DNA of 64,000 bases from Gracilimonas sp. (GCF_040218225.1 NZ_JAVJQO010000008.1:806001-870000), one strand, 5' to 3'; numbered from the stretch's first letter, positions 7,684 to 18,212 are shown. The notes: generated by a model not told the origin, from the letters alone. Program-made: numbers and translations.

Positions 7684-10600
7684 TCAAAGTCTGTAACGCA
7701 ATCCTAAAGTAATTTCCCTTCCATTTAACTCTGTTGTATAAGGATAAAGATCCGGTTTGTAGAAGTAGTCACGTTCTAAGTCATTCAGAATATTCGATGC
7801 ATCAAGCCACACCTGGAAATTTTCGGATATCCAGTATCTTGCTGTAAAGGATAAATCTCTTGTGGCACCATTAAACTGGTCGTAGTAAACATTCCCGACA
7901 GAAACAAGATCCTGAGCATTACTTCCGTAAGAAGAAATTGCTGCTGCCGACCACTGATAAGTAATTTGTGTGAAGAACTCTCCTTGGGTGTAGTCGAGGC
8001 CTGCATTAAAAATATGTGGCCTTTGCCCTTCCAGAGGAGTTATATATTTGTAGTCAGGATCCACATCCTTGCCTACAAATTCAAGGAAATCAGCGATTCC
8101 ATGCGTGTAACGTTCATTAACAGTTCTGCCCACATCAGCAATTGATTGTGAATAAGAATAGTTTACATAGGTACCAAGATTGCTAAGGAATCCGGGTAAA
8201 AATTCCAGGTTTTGTTGCCATGTAAATTCTGCACCATATACAGTTGCTTGGTCACCATTACTAAAGCTATTGACGTTCCATCTTCCCGTAAGTCCTTCAT
8301 CATTATTGTCAGCCGAGTAGTCAACTACTTGATTTGAGGAGAACACAAAGTCTTTCATATCCTTATAGAAAAGCCCGATCGTAAACTGACCAACATTCAT
8401 AAAGTAATGCTCAAACAGAATATCGAAGTTGTTGGAAAGCATCGGTTCTAAATTCGGGTTTCCTCGTTGAATGGTATTAGTAGCAAAATTGCGTTGTATA
8501 TAAGGGTTTAGTTGACCAAAGTTCGGCCGACCAATAGAGCGGGAATATGCAAATCGAAGATTTGTGAAATCGCCCAGTGAAAATACTGTCTGAAGATTCG
8601 GAAATAAGTTCAGATAGTTATTAGTTTCCGTAATATCAGTAGCTCCCTGAAATACTCCGGAACTGCTAATTTCACTTTCTCTTCCAGTATAACTGTTGTC
8701 GGTATATTCCATACGCACTCCACCTAAAACAGTGAACCAATCAATTTTGAAGTCAGCCATTATATAAGTAGCGTAGGTATTTTCGTTGGCGTTGTATTTA
8801 GAGGTTTCTGTAGCTAAAGCCCACTCGTCTAAATCGGTTTGGAAGCGCGGGGTTTGAGTAAGGTAGAATTTTTTAGCCCTGTCTAAGTCGATCAACCAAG
8901 GTATGGAGTACGTTTGTCCGCTTCGATTAAATATTTGCCAATTGGCGTTTTCAATTTGCTGAAAGTTTGTGATGTTAAGATTGGAGCTGTAATCTCTTAA
9001 CAATCGCTCACCAATTCCGCGCTTATAGGTAAGCGAGGCATTCAATCCTGTTTTAAATGATCCATTGGAATATGGAATCTCTATGTCAAAAGTAGCTTCA
9101 AAATCATTATCCACGCTACTGTTTACGCGATGATCCATCACATCTGTTCCTTCCGTGGTTATGTCGGCTGGAGCAGGATAACCACTGCCTGAGTAGCGAC
9201 TCCATGGAGCTACCTGAACGGTTGGATTCCATCGATCATCCGTATTAAAGATAAATTCAAAATCAGAACTGGTTGAAAAATTCATCCGATATTGATCTTC
9301 ATTGAAGCGGCCGTGTCCCCACCCCAGCTTATATTCAATATCCATATTATCCAGCCGATGCCGTCCACCAGCTTGAACGGTATATTGTTGAGTAATAGAT
9401 TGATCCAGTCTTGGGTTGTAACTGATACTACCTTGGTTTTCAGCATCCGGGTCGTTCGCACCATCCGGATCACCGGTATAAGTAGGTTCAGAATAATTGG
9501 CCATCCTGGGATTGTAACTAACGTTATACTGATACTCCGAATCGTTCTCTACATTGAATATACCTTCTATATGATAAGTGCTTATTTCACTAGGCTGAAA
9601 AGTAAACTGCAGTCCGGTTCCGATTCTCGTCGGAATGTTTACATTAAACTCATTAGTTACATCAGATAATATATCTACTACATTTGGCGCTGTACTTTCA
9701 AAGGTCCGGCTTGCCCATTCAGTGGTAAAAACTTCACTTGCTGATGGGTCTTTCTGGTAACTGAAATTGAATCCAAATGAATAATCATCATTAGGACTAT
9801 CGCCATAATTTAATGAGGCTCTTTGCTGGGTTCCGGCATGTCTGATGTAGCGATCCTGAAAACCGCCTCCCAAACGTATATTCATATCTCTTTCTCCGCC
9901 AACCGGGCGACGGGTACTTATATTAATTACTCCCGCAAGAGCATCTGCTTCCATGTCAGGGGTAATCACTTTGATCACTTCAAGATTCTGAACCATATCG
10001 GCAGAAATGGTACTTAAGTCAACACTTCGGTCCCCCCCGGTTGCTCCCATTCGCTGCCCGTTCATCGTAATATTCGCAGAACCTGCACCAACACCCCGAA
10101 TATTGCCACCCCCATGCCCCATTCCAGCTATCCTCGAAAGAGCTCCGGAAACAGTGTTGTCGGCAAAGGTTTCAATTTGCTCAGCCGATATCACATTTTT
10201 GATATTTACTGATTTACGCTGTTCACTCAGTGCTCGCGATTGCCCCCTCTGGCGTGCAGTTACCTGAATTTCTTCTCCTTCAATAGTAGTACTGGAGAGT
10301 TCCATATTCAGCTCAAGGGTTTCTCCTTCTTCCACGGTTATTTCTAACTCTTTGGTCCCGAATCCTAAATAACGGAAGATCAGAGTATAATTACCGACGG
10401 GTACATTTCTTACTACATACCGGCCATCTATGTCGGTAGACGCCCCTTTATCAGTCCCCTGAACAATTACATTTGCCCCAATTAACGCTTCTCCATTTTC
10501 CGCATCGGTTACTTCCCCCCGAATAACTCCGGTCTGAGCTAAAACATTAGTTGGTAAAACCATCAAAATGGCTAGCACCAAAACAGAAAGAGTTGCTAGA

Positions 10601-10692
10601 CAGAGTGACTTTTCTTTTCCAGAAGCGCTTTCAAGATTTCCTAAACGAAAGGCTGAAACTGAACTATTATTTCGACTTAGATTACTGAGCAT
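7684..10692 (-). CDS. TonB-dependent outer-membrane receptor with N-terminal carboxypeptidase-regulatory-like domain
   Basis: About 1002 residues. A signal peptide ending in VLAQ is followed by a carboxypeptidase-D regulatory-like domain (GVIRGEVTDAENGEALIGAN, roughly 50-135) and a plug with IRGVGAGSANITMNGQRM. A PDMEADALAGVINISTRRP block follows, characteristic of the TonB-Xanth-Caul receptor type rather than canonical SusC. The rest is a 22-stranded-type barrel with an aromatic C-terminus (GLRYRL). No SusD partner follows; the next gene is the LRR protein. A TTG at 10704 would extend the frame by four codons into the operator, so the ATG at 10692 is preferred. It probably imports pectic oligosaccharides (inferred from the neighbourhood). 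Confidence 0.9.
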   Translation of the reverse strand: MLSNLSRNNSSVSAFRLGNLESASGKEKSLCLATLSVLVLAILMVLPTNVLAQTGVIRGEVTDAENGEALIGANVIVQGTDKGASTDIDGRYVVRNVPVGNYTLIFRYLGFGTKELEITVEEGETLELNMELSSTTIEGEEIQVTARQRGQSRALSEQRKSVNIKNVISAEQIETFADNTVSGALSRIAGMGHGGGNIRGVGAGSANITMNGQRMGATGGDRSVDLSTISADMVQNLEVIKVITPDMEADALAGVINISTRRPVGGERDMNIRLGGGFQDRYIRHAGTQQRASLNYGDSPNDDYSFGFNFSYQKDPSASEVFTTEWASRTFESTAPNVVDILSDVTNEFNVNIPTRIGTGLQFTFQPSEISTYHIEGIFNVENDSEYQYNVSYNPRMANYSEPTYTGDPDGANDPDAENQGSISYNPRLDQSITQQYTVQAGGRHRLDNMDIEYKLGWGHGRFNEDQYRMNFSTSSDFEFIFNTDDRWNPTVQVAPWSRYSGSGYPAPADITTEGTDVMDHRVNSSVDNDFEATFDIEIPYSNGSFKTGLNASLTYKRGIGERLLRDYSSNLNITNFQQIENANWQIFNRSGQTYSIPWLIDLDRAKKFYLTQTPRFQTDLDEWALATETSKYNANENTYATYIMADFKIDWFTVLGGVRMEYTDNSYTGRESEISSSGVFQGATDITETNNYLNLFPNLQTVFSLGDFTNLRFAYSRSIGRPNFGQLNPYIQRNFATNTIQRGNPNLEPMLSNNFDILFEHYFMNVGQFTIGLFYKDMKDFVFSSNQVVDYSADNNDEGLTGRWNVNSFSNGDQATVYGAEFTWQQNLEFLPGFLSNLGTYVNYSYSQSIADVGRTVNERYTHGIADFLEFVGKDVDPDYKYITPLEGQRPHIFNAGLDYTQGEFFTQITYQWSAAAISSYGSNAQDLVSVGNVYYDQFNGATRDLSFTARYWISENFQVWLDASNILNDLERDYFYKPDLYPYTTELNGREITLGLRYRL

Positions 10693-10705
10693 AACTTCCA
10701 ACAAC

Positions 10706-10717
10706 TTAACCGGTTAA
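10706..10717. promoter_or_regulatory. AACCGGTT-class operator before TonB receptor (site 3, perfect)
   Basis: Perfect 12-bp palindrome TTAACCGGTTAA, 13 bp upstream of the receptor ATG. At that distance a bound repressor would sit in the 5' leader or at the transcription start. Confidence 0.7.
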
Positions 10718-10815
10718 ATAAACTACTATAATTAACAATATTCTGTTCTAAGAATCAAAATTTATTCTTTTAATAATCCTTTAATTCACTCATTAAATGA
10801 ATAATAAGAGCCATT

Positions 10816-12831
10816 CTACTTGATCAATGTCATTTTTCTTGTAAGCGAAAACATGGCATTTCCAGAGTTTTCAGCTGATGTGGCTGTAAGGCGATAAATG
10901 TAAACCCCTGATGCCAGGGAACTCGCATCAAACTGAACCGTATGAAATCCTGCTGACTGATTCTCATTTACAATTTGAGCTACTTCACGTCCTGCCATAT
11001 CATACACCCTGACTTCTATTTTTGCAGCCTGAGGTAATCCATAACTTATATTTGTAGTTGGGTTAAATGGATTTGGGTAATTTTGTGATAAAGAAAATTC
11101 CACTGGAACACCATCTGCTCTCTCAGTTGAAGTGGTTACTTCTGTTTCAAAGAATTCAAAACTTGTCCATTGCCCGGTTCCGGTTTCATTTTTACCTCTC
11201 ACTCTCCAGAAAAACGTGTCATTGCCAGCAAGCTGTGAATCGGCAGGAAAAGCATATAAAGTATCTTCAACCGTGGTTTCATAAACAATATCAGCCCATT
11301 CTCCTGCTCCTTCCCTTATCTGTAGATCATAACTATCAGCAAATGTAGCTTGCGTCCACTTAAATTCGGGCTGAACCGATATCCCGGATTTTCCAATAGG
11401 AGATATTAAAGCAAGGTTTCCTGGTGCTGGTGTAAAATCTCCTTGTTCCTGAATAGAGTGAATATAATTTTCAAGATTTGTATAGCCATTTGTGGCGATG
11501 GTTTTGCCATCTTCGGGATCTTGAGGATCTAATTCATTATCAGTTTCCCATTCATCCGGCATTCCATCCCCATCGGAATCTTGAGGATAAGGAGCTGAAA
11601 GTAACTCCGGCCATCCTCCTACATCTTCCTGACTATCAATAATTCCCGAATTAGAGCCGTATGTACCTCCAAAAGTTGTAGTACCGGTTTCAACCTCATT
11701 TACAATTCTTGCATCAATTGTATCTCTTCTGGGCAATATGGCGCCGGCATACTCAAGTACTCGTAAGTAAGCTTCTTCGGCTGTCTCAAAAGATTCCAAA
11801 GCCGGAGCTTCAAAAGGTTCATCCACTCTTATTAGATCCTCTTCTAATTCAGACAGGTTTTGAACACCTCCATCCCAGTTATCAGCGGTTATTCCCGGGT
11901 ATCCATCAACATAATTATCAGCGATGTACCAGTGGCTTCCATTGTTTGGGTCAGCATCCAGAATACGGTCCCGGTCATCAGTTGCAGGACCGGCTTTATA
12001 ATAATTAGCTACCATATTATGATTGCCGTCTTCACCACCGTAAGCGCTATTAAATCCCCAGTTATAAATTACATTATTCCGGAAATCAACTAATTCGGTT
12101 TGTGGAGTTGTCGTATATCTTGCGCCATTGAAACGAGGATTTCGACTGGTGTGATGTGCTAATAAATTATGATGGAAAGTAGCTCCCGCTCCTCCCCATA
12201 TCCCACCGTAACCGTGTTCATCTTTAGAGTGAATGGAGTTATACATACTCTCACTAAGGATGCTCCACTGAAGGGTAAAGTTTTCATTGTCATAAAAGCT
12301 TCCAGCTTCATCTACCGACCAGCTCATAGACACATGATCGATAATTACATCTTTGTTCTCCCTACCCCATAGTGCATCCAGTCCATCCAAATCTCCACTA
12401 CCTATGTCTCCCGGACGAAACCGTACGTATTGAATGATAACATTATCTGCATCAATAACTGTTGAACGCCCGCTTATAGCAATACCATCTCCAGGGGCAG
12501 TTTGTCCAAATATTGAGATGGAATCGTTTCTGATTCTGAGATCTGTTTCAAGCTCTATTGTTCCAGATAAAGCAAACACAATGGTTCGGGCTCCTTCCAT
12601 TTCAACACCATACCGCAAACTGCCTTGTCCGGAATCGTCTAAATTTGTTACGGTATACACTTCACCACCTCGTCCGCCTGAGGTATATTTTCCAAACCCC
12701 TCGGCTCCGGGAAACGCTAACTGTTGCCCCATACCATCAACGGTAAAAAACATAAACAGAAGGATGATTATGCTCTTGTAAAATAGTCCTGAGGTAAAAT
12801 CCTGAGCAATATTTTTAAACTGATTTTTCAT
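10816..12831 (-). CDS. PL1 pectate lyase with Ca-binding segment, FN3-like domain and T9SS sorting domain
   Basis: A 671-residue secreted enzyme. After the leader, the mature start QLAFPGAEGFGKYTSGGRGG is the standard opening of Bacteroidota-type PL1 pectate lyases. Beta-helix landmarks include IIDHVSMSWSVDE near residue 165 and HHTSRNPRFNGAR near 230, containing the catalytic-type Arg. A DSDGDGMPDEWE acidic, Ca-binding-like segment lies near 425. Next come a fibronectin-III-like domain (about 470-570) and a T9SS type A tail (NYPNPFNPTT, ending KMTLIK). It should act outside the cell on polygalacturonate. It lies 43 bp downstream of the second tandem TonB receptor, at the end of that operon. 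A shorter paralogue at 26158 lacks the FN3 and T9SS parts. Confidence 0.92.
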   Translation of the reverse strand: MKNQFKNIAQDFTSGLFYKSIIILLFMFFTVDGMGQQLAFPGAEGFGKYTSGGRGGEVYTVTNLDDSGQGSLRYGVEMEGARTIVFALSGTIELETDLRIRNDSISIFGQTAPGDGIAISGRSTVIDADNVIIQYVRFRPGDIGSGDLDGLDALWGRENKDVIIDHVSMSWSVDEAGSFYDNENFTLQWSILSESMYNSIHSKDEHGYGGIWGGAGATFHHNLLAHHTSRNPRFNGARYTTTPQTELVDFRNNVIYNWGFNSAYGGEDGNHNMVANYYKAGPATDDRDRILDADPNNGSHWYIADNYVDGYPGITADNWDGGVQNLSELEEDLIRVDEPFEAPALESFETAEEAYLRVLEYAGAILPRRDTIDARIVNEVETGTTTFGGTYGSNSGIIDSQEDVGGWPELLSAPYPQDSDGDGMPDEWETDNELDPQDPEDGKTIATNGYTNLENYIHSIQEQGDFTPAPGNLALISPIGKSGISVQPEFKWTQATFADSYDLQIREGAGEWADIVYETTVEDTLYAFPADSQLAGNDTFFWRVRGKNETGTGQWTSFEFFETEVTTSTERADGVPVEFSLSQNYPNPFNPTTNISYGLPQAAKIEVRVYDMAGREVAQIVNENQSAGFHTVQFDASSLASGVYIYRLTATSAENSGNAMFSLTRKMTLIK

Positions 12832-12874
12832 AAAAATAGAATTAATAAAGTGAGTGAGTGATAAATAATATGAA

Positions 12875-15430
12875 CTAAAGGCTTACGCGAACTCCCACAT
12901 TAAATTCAATGCCGTTTCGCTGATAAATACTGGTTGGGTAATTTGATCGGCTGAATGCATATTCTACTTGTTCTACATTAAGCAGGTTATATATGTTTGT
13001 CCAAAGCTGTACCTGATCAGACAAATCAAACTTTGCTGTTGCCGACAATTCCTGATAACCATCCTGGTAACGATCAAAATAAACTTCTCCTCCACTTACA
13101 GATGGCGCTGGCTGGGTATTTTCTTCCAGATTTGACAACAGCTCCGCAGACCAGTGATAGGAAACCTGTGCAAAAAACCTGTCGTTGTGGTAATTCAATG
13201 CGGCATTTACCACGTGTGGACTTTGTCCGGGAATATCAGTTTGATCTCCCCGCGCATTTTCAAAATCAGACTCTGACCAGGTATAGTTCGCATAAGCTCC
13301 AAAATTTTCCAAAAACCCTGGCAGGAAACTCAACTGTTTCTGTACAGTAACTTCAGCACCATAAACGGTTGCGGTGTTTTCTGAATTTTGATAGGTACGA
13401 TTGGTTCCGGTTATTTGCGTCACTCCATCGTCAAATAATGGCTCAAAATAGGTGTATTCTCCCTGGTTGATTTGAACTTGGGTACTAACAGGTTCTATAA
13501 ATCCTGTCATCATTTTATAAAAACTACCGATCGAAACAAGTCCTCCTCCTGCAAATTCATAGTTGAGCATTAAATCAATATTGTCAGATATGATGGGATC
13601 CAGATTAGGATTTCCTGCAAAAATCGAAGTATCCTGAGGTGTTAACAATTCAAAGGGAGCAATTAAATTAAACTCCGGGCGAGAGATTGTCCGTGAATAT
13701 GCGGCATTTACATTTGCCTGTTCATTAACTTCGAATTTCAACTGGGCATTCGGAAACAGGTACGTTTGATTTGTAGTTGCTGAAGTATCAGAAGCATCCT
13801 CAAACTGATTAAATCGATTATACTCAACCACCCGTCCTTCATAAGATGAAGTGGTATGTTCAACCCTAGCTCCAATAATTACGGTAAGAGGATTGAAGTT
13901 CAATGTGGTCATACCGTAGGTGCCATATATATTTTCATTACCAAGGTAATTGTATATCTCGGAATCTTGATAATATGCTCTTTCGTCGAGCCTCATATTT
14001 GGGATACTGGCTTCAAAAAATGAAAGTGCTTGTTGAGGATCTGCAAGCCGATCTAAATTATACCGGCCATCAAAAATACTCAGGCTGTTGAGATTTCCCT
14101 CTTCAAATCCTTCCAGATCAAGTAAACCTTGAAATTGGTAGTGGTACTCACTAAAAGCTCCAAGTTCGTTTGCATCCTGTTCTTTGAAAATAGCGCTTGC
14201 TCCTGCTTTCAGGCTTCCTACACTAATTGGAAATTCAGCATTAACCCGCACGCTTACTTCCTGGTCTCTATAATTATCTATAATGTAGTTCATCTCTTCC
14301 AGGTCCAAATCTGCAGGAATTGGTTTCGCATCTAACGGTGAAGCGGTTGGACGTTTGGTATTTGAATCATTAATAGTGTATTCAACACCCGTAGCAAGAA
14401 ACGGAAATAAGTTCTCTGTCCTGTCTACAATACTTTGAGATAGCCCTGCCTGATAATCCAACTTAAACGAATCGAAGTTATTCTGCCCGCCGGCCTGAAA
14501 GGTAAATAATGAAGTGTTTCGCTGTTCAAAGTTCAAATCATAACCAAAATCAGCTTGCGTTCCTGTAGTTGTTTGATCTTCCCAATCGCCATTTGCTATC
14601 CAGTTGTAGGAATGATCAGATCTTTGCTGTCGATTGATATTTACAATTCCATGAAAGTAATAGCTTGAAGTTTCAGAGGGGGTATAGTTCAACTGAAGAT
14701 TACTGGCAAAACGATTAAATCCTTCACTTTGAAAACCCGGAGATAAAGTTTCAATTACATCAGTTGGCCCAGAACCCAAATCTACTACTCCATAACCTAT
14801 CCCTAAAGATTCCCATGCGCGTTGCTCTCTTTGATAGTTTACATCTATAGCAAGGCTGAGATTATCGCTGACCGGACCTGTAAATCGCAGCCAGCTTCGT
14901 CCAGTTGCTCCTGTTTCTTGTTGGTATTTTGGATTCAGGCCACCGCCAAGGCTTCCTGAAATAAACGTCTGAGTGGTAGTTGGTTGATATGTTTTTAAGT
15001 TAACTGCACCGGCAAATCCATCCGCATCCATATCGGGTGTCAATACCTTGATCCACTCAATGGTTTTCACCACATCAGCAGAAATAGCTCCGGGGTTCGT
15101 AATTCTGTTATTTCGACCCGTTGCTGCCATTCGCTGGCCATTAACCATCATATAAAAATTGTTGTAACCAGTACCCCGAAAACTCAGCTGGCCGTCCCGG
15201 TTAACTTGAACTCCGGGTAATCTTATCAGGCTGTTTTCGATAGTGAAATCTCCAAAATTACTGATTTGACTAGCGGTCAAAGAGTCCACAAAAAGCTGGT
15301 TTTCCGCTTCTGTTTGTCCCATCACTGAATGCATTTGTGAGGAACCCAGCAATAACATCAACATCATGAGCAGACCGATGATAGACTTACTCCTTATTTC
15401 AACCATGCTATGTAGAGATCTTTTTTTCAT
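12875..15430 (-). CDS. TonB-dependent receptor, second of a tandem pair
   Basis: About 851 residues from the ATG at 15430. A TTG at 15481 would give an overlong leader overlapping the previous gene, and the ATG directly precedes a good signal peptide (SIIGLLMMLMLLLG...VMGQ). There is no carboxypeptidase-regulatory domain; the plug begins almost at once (ENSLIRLPGVQVNRDGQLSF), then MNGQRMAATG and LTPDMDADGFAGAVNL as in the TonB-Xanth-Caul type. The barrel ends in aromatic/hydrophobic alternation (FNVGVRVSL). It resembles the upstream receptor at 15471 throughout, for example ENIYGTYGM versus EQIYAAYGM, so the pair looks like a tandem duplication. No SusD is adjacent. The ligand is probably pectic oligosaccharide by context. 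Confidence 0.88.
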   Translation of the reverse strand: MKKRSLHSMVEIRSKSIIGLLMMLMLLLGSSQMHSVMGQTEAENQLFVDSLTASQISNFGDFTIENSLIRLPGVQVNRDGQLSFRGTGYNNFYMMVNGQRMAATGRNNRITNPGAISADVVKTIEWIKVLTPDMDADGFAGAVNLKTYQPTTTQTFISGSLGGGLNPKYQQETGATGRSWLRFTGPVSDNLSLAIDVNYQREQRAWESLGIGYGVVDLGSGPTDVIETLSPGFQSEGFNRFASNLQLNYTPSETSSYYFHGIVNINRQQRSDHSYNWIANGDWEDQTTTGTQADFGYDLNFEQRNTSLFTFQAGGQNNFDSFKLDYQAGLSQSIVDRTENLFPFLATGVEYTINDSNTKRPTASPLDAKPIPADLDLEEMNYIIDNYRDQEVSVRVNAEFPISVGSLKAGASAIFKEQDANELGAFSEYHYQFQGLLDLEGFEEGNLNSLSIFDGRYNLDRLADPQQALSFFEASIPNMRLDERAYYQDSEIYNYLGNENIYGTYGMTTLNFNPLTVIIGARVEHTTSSYEGRVVEYNRFNQFEDASDTSATTNQTYLFPNAQLKFEVNEQANVNAAYSRTISRPEFNLIAPFELLTPQDTSIFAGNPNLDPIISDNIDLMLNYEFAGGGLVSIGSFYKMMTGFIEPVSTQVQINQGEYTYFEPLFDDGVTQITGTNRTYQNSENTATVYGAEVTVQKQLSFLPGFLENFGAYANYTWSESDFENARGDQTDIPGQSPHVVNAALNYHNDRFFAQVSYHWSAELLSNLEENTQPAPSVSGGEVYFDRYQDGYQELSATAKFDLSDQVQLWTNIYNLLNVEQVEYAFSRSNYPTSIYQRNGIEFNVGVRVSL

Positions 15431-15470
15431 GTTATTCGTTCTGCTTTTTTCTGTGTCTCTATCGTTTAAA

Positions 15471-18152
15471 TTATAAGTCAAAACGCACTCCTATTCTTAA
15501 ATCAAGTCCACTGCGTTGGTACGTACTTACAGGATATTCACTTCTGTTACGGATGTACTCAATCTCAGAAGAATTCAGTAAATAGTTTGCGTTTGCCCAA
15601 ACCCTGAACCGATCAGACAACTCGTAACTTGCCGCAGCTGATAACTCTTCATATCCATCCTGATATCTATCCAAATAAAACACCCCTTGGCCTAAAGAGG
15701 GAGCTCGTTGCTGTACAGATGCAATGCCTGATAAAGACTCTGCACTCCAGTGATAGGATATCTGCGCATCAAAACGTTCAATAGTATAGTTCAATGCGCC
15801 ATTTAACACATGAGGACTATGACCGGTTAAGGCCATTTTGTCTCTATTATCGACTGATCGATAGCTTGATTGTGACCATGTGTAGTTGGCATACACGCCT
15901 AAGTTTCTGAAAAAGCCAGGAAGGAACTGTAAACGTTGCTCTACAGCAATCTCTACGCCATAAAGCGAGGCCGTTTCGGAGCTATTTACATAAACTTGTT
16001 CTTCGTATCCATCAGAATTTGTACTAAGTCGCTGTTCGATGAAGTTAGTGAGTGATTTATAAAATCCACCTATTGAAAGAATACCGGAGTTCCCCGTTTC
16101 TTGCTCAAACATCAGGTCTATGTTGTCCGACATCACGGGTTCAAGTAATTGATTACCTCTGAAAATTGTGGAGTCCTGATTATCAATTCGTTCAAATGGT
16201 GTTTGGGGGAAATAGTCGGGTCTGTCGATGGTTTTGGAATAAGCTGCTTTCACACTGCTGGATTCAGACAAACCATAGTTCAACTGTAAGTTTGGAAACA
16301 GGTTTAACAGACTTTCTGATTCAGTGACTTCCTGAACCGGCCCGGGATCTCCATTTTCATCAAAATCAATCTGGTTACCCTCCAATTCAGTAATGGAATA
16401 TTCTACCCTGACTCCCAGTTTTACACCCAGGTCTCCAAACTGCAGATCTCCCATTCCATATGCTGCATAGATCTGCTCTCCGGTGCTGTAATTCTGAATT
16501 TCAGACTGATATGCATTAAGATTATCATCTCCGGTAAAAAGCGGACGCTGACTCTCCAAAAACATCCGTGCGTTTTCAGTATTCACAAACCAGGGTATCC
16601 GGTAACTCTCATCAATAACATCAATATCACGATTTGGTTCGCGCAGCATGTTAAAGCTAATCATGCGAAGGGTACGATTGTACTCAAAGCTGCTTTCGTC
16701 ATAATCACCATCTTTCTGAGACCAGCGTGAACTTAATCCTGCTTTTAAAGCTCCTGAAGAGATGGGTATTTCAACATCAGTCCGAATTGATATCTGATTA
16801 TTTACATGCTCCTGAATAGTACGATCAAAGTTTTGCCCTATCATAAACTGACGGTCAACGGTTCCATCATCCAAAATTTGGACTTCACGATTTGTGAAAG
16901 TCATTTGAGGCCGATTCTTAGTACCTAAATCAAGTGCATAGTTAAGCCCCTCTATCTGAAAGGGAAATACATAGTCCTGATTCTCTGATCTTCCCTGACT
17001 CCAACCGGCATTATAACTGAATATAAAGGTATCGAATTCATGTTCTGCTCCACCCTGAAATGCAAGCTGGGTAGTTTTAAATTCATTTCTGCTAGCCTCA
17101 TGCCTGAAAGCCCCTTGCTCTCCATCTGCCCCGGTAGTGGACTGATCAATAAAATCTCCACCTGTAATCCAACTATCCTGATGAGAAATAAAAGTCCGGT
17201 CGTTGCTATTTAAAAAGCCTCTGAAATAGTAAGAGTTGTCTTCATCAGGGTTAAAGTAAACATCTGTTGAGGCAGTAAGTCTGTTTTCCTGATCAATTCT
17301 AACAGCTGGTGAAACCTGTTCAAAAACATCCACAAATCCATTCCCAAAATTCTGAGCACCAAAACCGAGTTGTAACTCCTCCCGGGTATTAATAGCCTCA
17401 TGGTACCCAACATTCACAGACACAGACAATTCATCTGTAAAATTCTCTGCATACTGAATCCAGCCCCGACTTCCCGGTCCGGTTCTGCTGATATACTTGG
17501 TATTGGCTTCCCCACCTGCCATAGCACTTACTGTTCGCTTTTTGCCAGCAGGAAGCGCACGCCTGGTGTTTAAATTCACTAATCCCGCAAGTGCATCTGC
17601 ATCCATAGAAGGATCAAGAACTTTTGTTACCTCAATGCTCTGAATAACATCAATTGAGATGTCAGAAGGATCTATATTCCGTGTTCCAGCCCCGGTATTT
17701 GCCAGCCTTAACCCATTATAAGAAACTCCATATGCATGGTATCCAACTCCCCGAATATTTATTTCACCATTTCTGGATGATTGAACACCAGGGATACGAA
17801 TCAACGCTTCTTGCAGTGAAATATCTCCAAAATCAGCGAAATCACTGAAATCAAGCGAAGAGGAAAAGAAGGGATTAACCGAAAAATTGTAGGGTCCTGT
17901 AAGATAAATCTTGGTCGTATCTGCTTCAGGCTCATCCTGAGCATGCAGGTTGGTCGGGGAAAGCACTGACATTATCATTATTAAAAAGCACCCAGCCCAG
18001 GCTATCTGAGTAAAACGATGGATAAAGAGGCTGCTTACCGGTGATGTCTGTTCCCGTTTACTGATCATGACTCCAATATCTTTTACTGAACTTTTGATTT
18101 GGTGCGTCAAAGCGCTTCCAAATTGTTTTTTATTTTTCCGAGTGTTTACCAT
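15471..18152 (-). CDS. TonB-dependent receptor, first of a tandem pair
   Basis: About 893 residues, with a long positively charged N-terminus and a hydrophobic stretch ending in LHAQ. As in its downstream paralogue the plug starts directly (EALIRIPGVQSSRNGEINIRG) with no carboxypeptidase-like domain. The block LDPSMDADALAGLVNLNTRR is present, and the barrel ends in LRIGVRFDL. It is first in an operon with the second receptor (40 bp gap) and the PL1 lyase. A perfect AACCGGTT operator lies 60 bp upstream of the ATG. An internal ATG at 18068 is a possible alternative start. Outer-membrane import of pectin fragments is inferred from the operon. Confidence 0.88.
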   Translation of the reverse strand: MVNTRKNKKQFGSALTHQIKSSVKDIGVMISKREQTSPVSSLFIHRFTQIAWAGCFLIMIMSVLSPTNLHAQDEPEADTTKIYLTGPYNFSVNPFFSSSLDFSDFADFGDISLQEALIRIPGVQSSRNGEINIRGVGYHAYGVSYNGLRLANTGAGTRNIDPSDISIDVIQSIEVTKVLDPSMDADALAGLVNLNTRRALPAGKKRTVSAMAGGEANTKYISRTGPGSRGWIQYAENFTDELSVSVNVGYHEAINTREELQLGFGAQNFGNGFVDVFEQVSPAVRIDQENRLTASTDVYFNPDEDNSYYFRGFLNSNDRTFISHQDSWITGGDFIDQSTTGADGEQGAFRHEASRNEFKTTQLAFQGGAEHEFDTFIFSYNAGWSQGRSENQDYVFPFQIEGLNYALDLGTKNRPQMTFTNREVQILDDGTVDRQFMIGQNFDRTIQEHVNNQISIRTDVEIPISSGALKAGLSSRWSQKDGDYDESSFEYNRTLRMISFNMLREPNRDIDVIDESYRIPWFVNTENARMFLESQRPLFTGDDNLNAYQSEIQNYSTGEQIYAAYGMGDLQFGDLGVKLGVRVEYSITELEGNQIDFDENGDPGPVQEVTESESLLNLFPNLQLNYGLSESSSVKAAYSKTIDRPDYFPQTPFERIDNQDSTIFRGNQLLEPVMSDNIDLMFEQETGNSGILSIGGFYKSLTNFIEQRLSTNSDGYEEQVYVNSSETASLYGVEIAVEQRLQFLPGFFRNLGVYANYTWSQSSYRSVDNRDKMALTGHSPHVLNGALNYTIERFDAQISYHWSAESLSGIASVQQRAPSLGQGVFYLDRYQDGYEELSAAASYELSDRFRVWANANYLLNSSEIEYIRNRSEYPVSTYQRSGLDLRIGVRFDL

Positions 18153-18212
18153 AAAAAGCTGCTTAATTTTCCGCCTATCGTACTCATTTCATCCAAAAAT
18201 CATCAAGCGTAC

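Noticed and set aside
9292-9669. 125-codon plus-strand frame
   Set aside because: It is the reverse-strand shadow of the TonB receptor, with no protein-like features.
12434-12781. 115-codon plus-strand frame
   Set aside because: It is the shadow of the PL1 gene.
15822-15830. ACCGGTTAA half-site
   Set aside because: It is inside the first tandem TonB receptor gene and not near a start.
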